DNA of 64,000 nt from UBA7672 sp038326205 (GTDB lineage: Bacteria; Pseudomonadota; Alphaproteobacteria; Caulobacterales; Hyphomonadaceae): NCBI GenBank assembly GCA_038326205.1, contig JBBQJV010000007.1, positions 1 through 64,000 on the forward strand, in the 5' to 3' direction. The position numbers and the translations under genes were made by a program. Below are positions 60,324 through 64,000 of this stretch, piece by piece. Position 1 is the stretch's first letter. Every line of letters starts with the position of its first letter. The notes beneath the pieces were generated by a model. It did not search any database, had not been told where the DNA came from, and saw only the letters and a list, made by a program, of their open reading frames with translations.

Positions 60324-62807
60324 ATGAAACTGAGGACAATGAAGTCCGCCATTCTTGCTGGCGTTGCGTTCGCCCCGCTGCTGTTCGGCCAGGCCGTGGC
60401 CCAGTCGGCGCCAGGCGACAAGGACGTGATCATCGTCACGGGGACGCGTGTTGCCGACCGTAGCGCACTCGACACAGCGGTCGCAGTTGACGTCGTCAGT
60501 TCGGCGGAGCTTGAAAAAGGCGGCGTCACCGAGATCAACCAGGCTCTGGCAGTCGCCCTGCCCTCCTTCAACTTCCCGCGCCCTGCGCTCAACGATGGCA
60601 CCGACACGGTTCGCCCCGCCGCACTGCGTGGCCTCGCGCCGGACCAGACGCTGGTTCTAGTGAACTCCAAGCGCCGTCACTCCGCCTCGCTGGTCAACGT
60701 CAACGGCTCGGTCGGCCGCGGCGCGTCGGCGGTTGACCTGAACACCCTTCCGACCTCCGCCATCGGGGGCATCGAAGTACTGCGCGACGGCGCCTCGGCT
60801 CAATACGGCTCCGACGCGATCGCGGGCGTGATCAACGTCCGCCTCCGCGAAGCAAGGGATGGCGGCGGCGCATCGGCCACGCTCGGTATGCGCGTTTCCG
60901 AATACACCGTTCCCGTGACGCCGCCTGTCGCGGGCTTGCCGATCAATCCGGGCCCGTCCATTTCGCGAGACGTCCGCGATGGCCAGCTCTTCACTCTGAA
61001 CGCGTGGAAAGGCCTCGCACTGGGCGACGACGGCTTCCTTACTGTGTCAGGCGAAGTGAAGCTGCAGAAACGCTCCGAGCGCGACGGCTACGACACGCGC
61101 CAGAACTACCCGCTGCTGGCTGGCGGCGGCTTCGATCCGCGCGAAGCCAGCGTCAACCGCTTCAACGCATGGACTGGCGAGCCGCAGCTCGAGCAGTACA
61201 CGGTCTTCGCAAACGCCGGCTACGACCTCGACGACAAGACTTCCCTCTATGGTTGGGCCAGCTACCAGAACCGCGATTCCGTCTCGGCCGGCTTCTATCG
61301 CCGCGCGCTCGACGCCCGCAACGTGATTGAAATCTATCCGAATGGCTTCCTGCCGCTGATCAACCCGGAAGTTGAAGACGCCTCTCTCGCTGGCGGCGCA
61401 CGCTTCGCCGTCGGCGATTGGGACATGGACGCCTCGGTCGTCTACGGCTCCAACAAGATGGACTTCACCATCAAGAACACGCTGAACCGCTCGCTCGGAA
61501 CCGCTTCCAAGACGGAATTCGATGCAGGCGGCTTCCAGTATCAGCAGGTGGTGGCGAACGTCTCTGGCGTCAATCAATACAATGTCGGCCTGGCCTCGCC
61601 GCTCAACGTCGCGGCTGGCATCGAGGCTCGCCAGGAGTTCTACAAAATCAACGCCGGCGAACCGGACAGCTACCGCAATGGCGGCGTTCTGCTCGGCGTC
61701 TCACCGACTGCTTCAGGCTCTCAGGTTTTTCCGGGGTTCCGCCCCGCGAACGAAGTTGATGCAGATCGCACCGCGGTCGGCCTTTATGTCGACCTCGAAG
61801 CGAACATCACCGATGCTCTGCTCGTGTCGGCGGCCATCCGTGGTGAGTCCTACTCGGACTTCGGCGAAACCGTCACCGGCAAACTCGCCGCGCGTTACGA
61901 CTTCAACGACGCGTTCGGCGTCCGGGCTTCGATCCAGAACGGATTCCGCGCGCCTTCGCTGCAGCAGCAGTACTTCGCCACCACGTCGACCAACTTCATC
62001 GGCGGCGTGCCGTTCGACATTACCACCTTCCCTGTAACAGATCCTGTGGCTGTCGCCCTCGGCGCCAAGCCGCTGGAAGCTGAAGAGTCGGTCAACTACT
62101 CGCTGGGCGCTGTATTCCAGATGGGCGACTTCAACATGACGGTCGACGCCTATCGCATCGACGTCGACAACCGCATCGTGCTGTCGGAAAATCTGACGGC
62201 GCAGAACGTGCGCGACTTCCTCACGACTCAGGGCTTTATCGGCGCTGGCGGCGGCCGCTTCTTCATCAACGGCGTCAATACCGAGACCCAAGGCGTCGAT
62301 CTGGTCGCCAACTACTCCTTCCCGGAAACTCCGGTCGGTCAGTTCGATGTCACTTTCGGCGTCAACCTTTCGAACACCGACGTGACGCAAGTCCCGTCAA
62401 TCCCGGTGCTGTCCGCGCTCAACCCGGCCCCGGTCCTGTTCGGCCGCGCCAACACGCTGACCTTCGAGGAGGGCGCACCCGCCGACAAGGAAACGCTCTC
62501 GGTTGACTGGACGCTCGGCCAGCTCAGCGCCACGGTCCGCGCCATCCGCTACGGCGAAGTTGTCCAGCCGGACAACAACCCGATCTTCGACCAGACGCTG
62601 TCCGCCAAGACTGTGCTCGACATCGAAGCCCGCTTCGCCGCCACGGACAACCTCACCCTGTCGCTCGGCGCCGATAACCTGTTCGACGAGTATCCGGATG
62701 CGTTCCCGATCGCCCTCAACACGACCGGCAACACACCCTACTCGAACTATTCGCCCTTCGGTTACTCGGGACGCTTCGTCTACGTGAAAGCAGCGATGAA
62801 CTTCTAG
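60324..62807 (+). CDS. TonB-dependent outer-membrane receptor
   Basis: About 827-aa siderophore- or nutrient-type receptor. ATG 60324 with AGGAGAG upstream gives a signal peptide (AILAGVAFAPLLFGQAVAQ) followed by the TonB-box-like DVIIVTGTRV. The plug domain includes VRPAALRGLAPDQTLVLVN and PTSAIGGIEVLRDGASAQYGSDAIAGVINV. The barrel ends at NLFDEYPDAFPIALN and a terminal Phe (YVKAAMNF). The ligand is not evident; iron or sugar transport are equally possible. A gene with TonB-C-like domains is convergent downstream. Confidence 0.93.
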   Translation: MKLRTMKSAILAGVAFAPLLFGQAVAQSAPGDKDVIIVTGTRVADRSALDTAVAVDVVSSAELEKGGVTEINQALAVALPSFNFPRPALNDGTDTVRPAALRGLAPDQTLVLVNSKRRHSASLVNVNGSVGRGASAVDLNTLPTSAIGGIEVLRDGASAQYGSDAIAGVINVRLREARDGGGASATLGMRVSEYTVPVTPPVAGLPINPGPSISRDVRDGQLFTLNAWKGLALGDDGFLTVSGEVKLQKRSERDGYDTRQNYPLLAGGGFDPREASVNRFNAWTGEPQLEQYTVFANAGYDLDDKTSLYGWASYQNRDSVSAGFYRRALDARNVIEIYPNGFLPLINPEVEDASLAGGARFAVGDWDMDASVVYGSNKMDFTIKNTLNRSLGTASKTEFDAGGFQYQQVVANVSGVNQYNVGLASPLNVAAGIEARQEFYKINAGEPDSYRNGGVLLGVSPTASGSQVFPGFRPANEVDADRTAVGLYVDLEANITDALLVSAAIRGESYSDFGETVTGKLAARYDFNDAFGVRASIQNGFRAPSLQQQYFATTSTNFIGGVPFDITTFPVTDPVAVALGAKPLEAEESVNYSLGAVFQMGDFNMTVDAYRIDVDNRIVLSENLTAQNVRDFLTTQGFIGAGGGRFFINGVNTETQGVDLVANYSFPETPVGQFDVTFGVNLSNTDVTQVPSIPVLSALNPAPVLFGRANTLTFEEGAPADKETLSVDWTLGQLSATVRAIRYGEVVQPDNNPIFDQTLSAKTVLDIEARFAATDNLTLSLGADNLFDEYPDAFPIALNTTGNTPYSNYSPFGYSGRFVYVKAAMNF

Positions 62808-62830
62808 AGTTCGTCATCCGACCAAACGAC

Positions 62831-62866
62831 AAGCGCGCCGTGGGCAACCACGGCGCGCTTTGCTTT
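62831..62866. terminator. strong terminator after the TonB-dependent receptor
   Basis: AAGCGCGCCGTGG / CCACGGCGCGCTT forms a 13-bp stem with a GCAA tetraloop (62831-62860), then TGCTTTT. It is 24 bp past the receptor stop. Confidence 0.75.
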
Positions 62867-62889
62867 TCGAGAACCGCAGCCGGCGCAAC

Positions 62890-62919
62890 AAAAAACCCGC
62901 CCCGGTTTCGCGGAGCGGG
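62890..62919 (-). terminator. terminator of the TonB-C protein gene
   Basis: On the minus strand, CCCGC-T-CCG / CGG-G-GCGGG (one mismatch) is followed by six Ts (62890-62895). It is about 25 bp past the stop of the gene at 62944. Confidence 0.7.
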
Positions 62920-62943
62920 CTTCGTGTTCACTTCAGCTCAGTC

Positions 62944-63594
62944 TCAGCTCTTCTTCAGCGGCGCCGAGAGTTTGATCGGCATGCTCATGCCAGGCCAATC
63001 CGTCGGGGCCCCGCCCTTGAGGCCGGGCTTGAACGTCATCTTGGCGATCGCCTCGGAGATCGGCCCGTTGTAGCCATCTGGCGTGCAGTTCGGCGCGATA
63101 TCCTTCGGCTTTCCATCTGCGCCCACCGTATACTTCACCTCGCAGATGCCTTCTTCCTTTACCTTCTTGATCGCGTCCTGAACGTCCTTGGCATCAACCC
63201 CGGTATCCAGAACGGGTGACTTCTCGCCACGCGGATCAGGCCCGGCGGCGCCAGTGCCATAGTTGAAGACCTGACGGAAAGGAAACGAATCAAAAAACTC
63301 GTGGTCGAACACTTCAGGGTCCCACGTGCCCGTCTCGATGGTGCGCACAATGTACGGCGCCATCGCCGGGTGGGTGCAGTCCATCGTGATGTCCTTGGCC
63401 TTGCCCTCGACTGAAACAATGTACTGTGCGGTACACGAGCCGTTCAGCTTAAGCGTATTGTTGCCTTCCTTCATCGCCGTGACGTCGAACTCGCCAATCT
63501 GCTTGGCGGTTCTGTCGGGCAGGTCCGTTTTCTGGGCGAACGCCGGGGCCGCCAAAGCCAGGGTGGCCGCCGCCACACACATCCATTTCAGCAT
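62944..63594 (-). CDS. exported protein with two TonB-C-like domains
   Basis: 216-aa protein with a signal peptide (WMCVAAATLALAAPAFAQ) and no further membrane helix. Two copies of the same pattern occur: residues about 53-115 (CTAQYIVSVEGKAKDITMDCTHPAM ... WDPEVFD) and about 150-210 (CEVKYTVGADGKPKDIAPNCTPDGYNGPISEAIAKMTFKPGL). Both resemble the TonB C-terminal fold, and each has a Cys pair (C-x18-C and C-x17-C) that could form a disulfide. Unlike TonB it has no N-terminal anchor or Pro-rich linker. It is convergent with the TonB-dependent receptor, which suggests but does not prove a link. Confidence 0.7.
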   Translation of the reverse strand: MLKWMCVAAATLALAAPAFAQKTDLPDRTAKQIGEFDVTAMKEGNNTLKLNGSCTAQYIVSVEGKAKDITMDCTHPAMAPYIVRTIETGTWDPEVFDHEFFDSFPFRQVFNYGTGAAGPDPRGEKSPVLDTGVDAKDVQDAIKKVKEEGICEVKYTVGADGKPKDIAPNCTPDGYNGPISEAIAKMTFKPGLKGGAPTDWPGMSMPIKLSAPLKKS

Positions 63595-63878
63595 GTCTTC
63601 CTCCGATGTGGCCGGTGGCGCTGATCCCTTTGCCCCGGCCGACTTGAGGAACCACTATATCCTGCTCGCGCGGCGGTCGAAGAGGAAAAAGGCGCCCAAC
63701 AACAGCGCGTTTGCAGTTGATCATGCTCACGCGACTGTGAGCCGCAGGCGTCCCGATGCGGAAACTACAGACAAATGGGCTTCTTCCCAGTCTCTTGTGC
63801 ATGTGCGAATAGCCATGGCTCGTCGTCTCTGCGGCGCGTGCTAGCGTGTTTGAACAGACAGGACAGGCTGCAAACGGA

Positions 63879-64000
63879 ATGAGCGGTATTCGGACCATCG
63901 GCGTTATCGGCGCAGGGCAGATGGGCAATGGCATCGCCCACGTCTGCGCCCTTGCGGGCTTCGACGTCATTATCAACGACGTTTCGGCCGACCGGCTGTC
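63879..64000 (+). CDS. 3-hydroxybutyryl-CoA dehydrogenase, N-terminal part (cut by window end)
   Basis: Only the first 40 or so residues are in the window. MSGIRTIGVIGAGQMGNGIA is the NAD-binding start of 3-hydroxyacyl-CoA dehydrogenases (GxGxxG motif), and the following VIINDVS, with its Asp, is typical. It would reduce acetoacetyl-CoA or oxidise 3-hydroxybutyryl-CoA. The C-terminus is outside the window, so the domain order cannot be checked. Confidence 0.85.
   Translation, partial: MSGIRTIGVIGAGQMGNGIAHVCALAGFDVIINDVSADRL

Overview
The window is about 64 kb of high-GC chromosome from an alphaproteobacterium, most likely of the Caulobacterales/Hyphomonadaceae type. The evidence is a flagellar locus of the Caulobacter kind (fliF-fliG-fliH-fliN-flbD-flhA, hook genes, fliI/fliJ) that also holds the cell-cycle regulators CtrA and SciP (DUF1153) and the sigma-54 activator FlbD. 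A dense cluster of GANTC sites, the recognition sequence of the CcrM methylase, precedes ctrA. No rRNA, tRNA, insertion sequence, prophage or CRISPR array was recognised.

Layout. 1-9.0 kb: mostly minus-strand metabolic genes. These are a frameshifted sulfotransferase-like remnant, a zinc alcohol dehydrogenase, a Rid-family protein, a thiolase, a plus-strand crotonase, a TMEM175-like channel, a secreted protein, a Rieske oxygenase and mnmA. 9.0-13.0 kb: two unknown genes (one with a HEPN-like RxxxxH motif), a PQQ/sorbosone-type lipoprotein dehydrogenase, a small Cys-rich protein and a tannase/feruloyl esterase. 13.0-34.2 kb: the flagellar and cell-cycle block. flgK-flgL (minus) and fliK-flgD-flgE (plus) diverge from a 460-bp region carrying sigma-54 promoter matches. 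sciP follows. Next comes the fliF-to-flhG transcription unit, preceded by two CtrA-box-like sequences and closed by a hairpin terminator. After it lie a 17-bp tandem repeat, an unknown lipoprotein, fliI-fliJ (minus) and ctrA. 34.2-45.6 kb: small membrane proteins, an XRE regulator, several exported hydrolases (DUF3089, phosphotriesterase-like, secretory lipase, alpha/beta hydrolase), a fatty acid desaturase, a beta-barrel protein and LtrA. 45.6-54.4 kb: uvrC carrying an in-frame repeat insertion, a DUF4157 protein, an amidohydrolase, an ACAD11-like acyl-CoA dehydrogenase, a gene broken by an amber codon, an SDR, a crotonase and a TetR regulator. 54.5-64 kb: an EmrAB-type efflux pair divergent from tetR, clpB, a TonB-dependent receptor, a protein with two TonB-C-like domains, and the start of a 3-hydroxyacyl-CoA dehydrogenase.

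How it works together. The flagellar block looks like a staged regulatory circuit. CtrA would act on the fliF operon, whose product FlbD would activate sigma-54 promoters of the hook and hook-associated genes, with SciP modulating CtrA. This circuit is inferred from known Caulobacter biology plus the promoter motifs seen here. The rest is largely lipid/acyl-CoA catabolism and secreted-hydrolase metabolism typical of aquatic alphaproteobacteria.

The least expected signals are the structured repeat inserted in frame in uvrC (with a diverged relative at about 38.3 kb), the palindromic face-to-face sigma-54-like elements between flgK and fliK, the GANTC cluster before ctrA, and the gene with an in-frame TAG at 51352.
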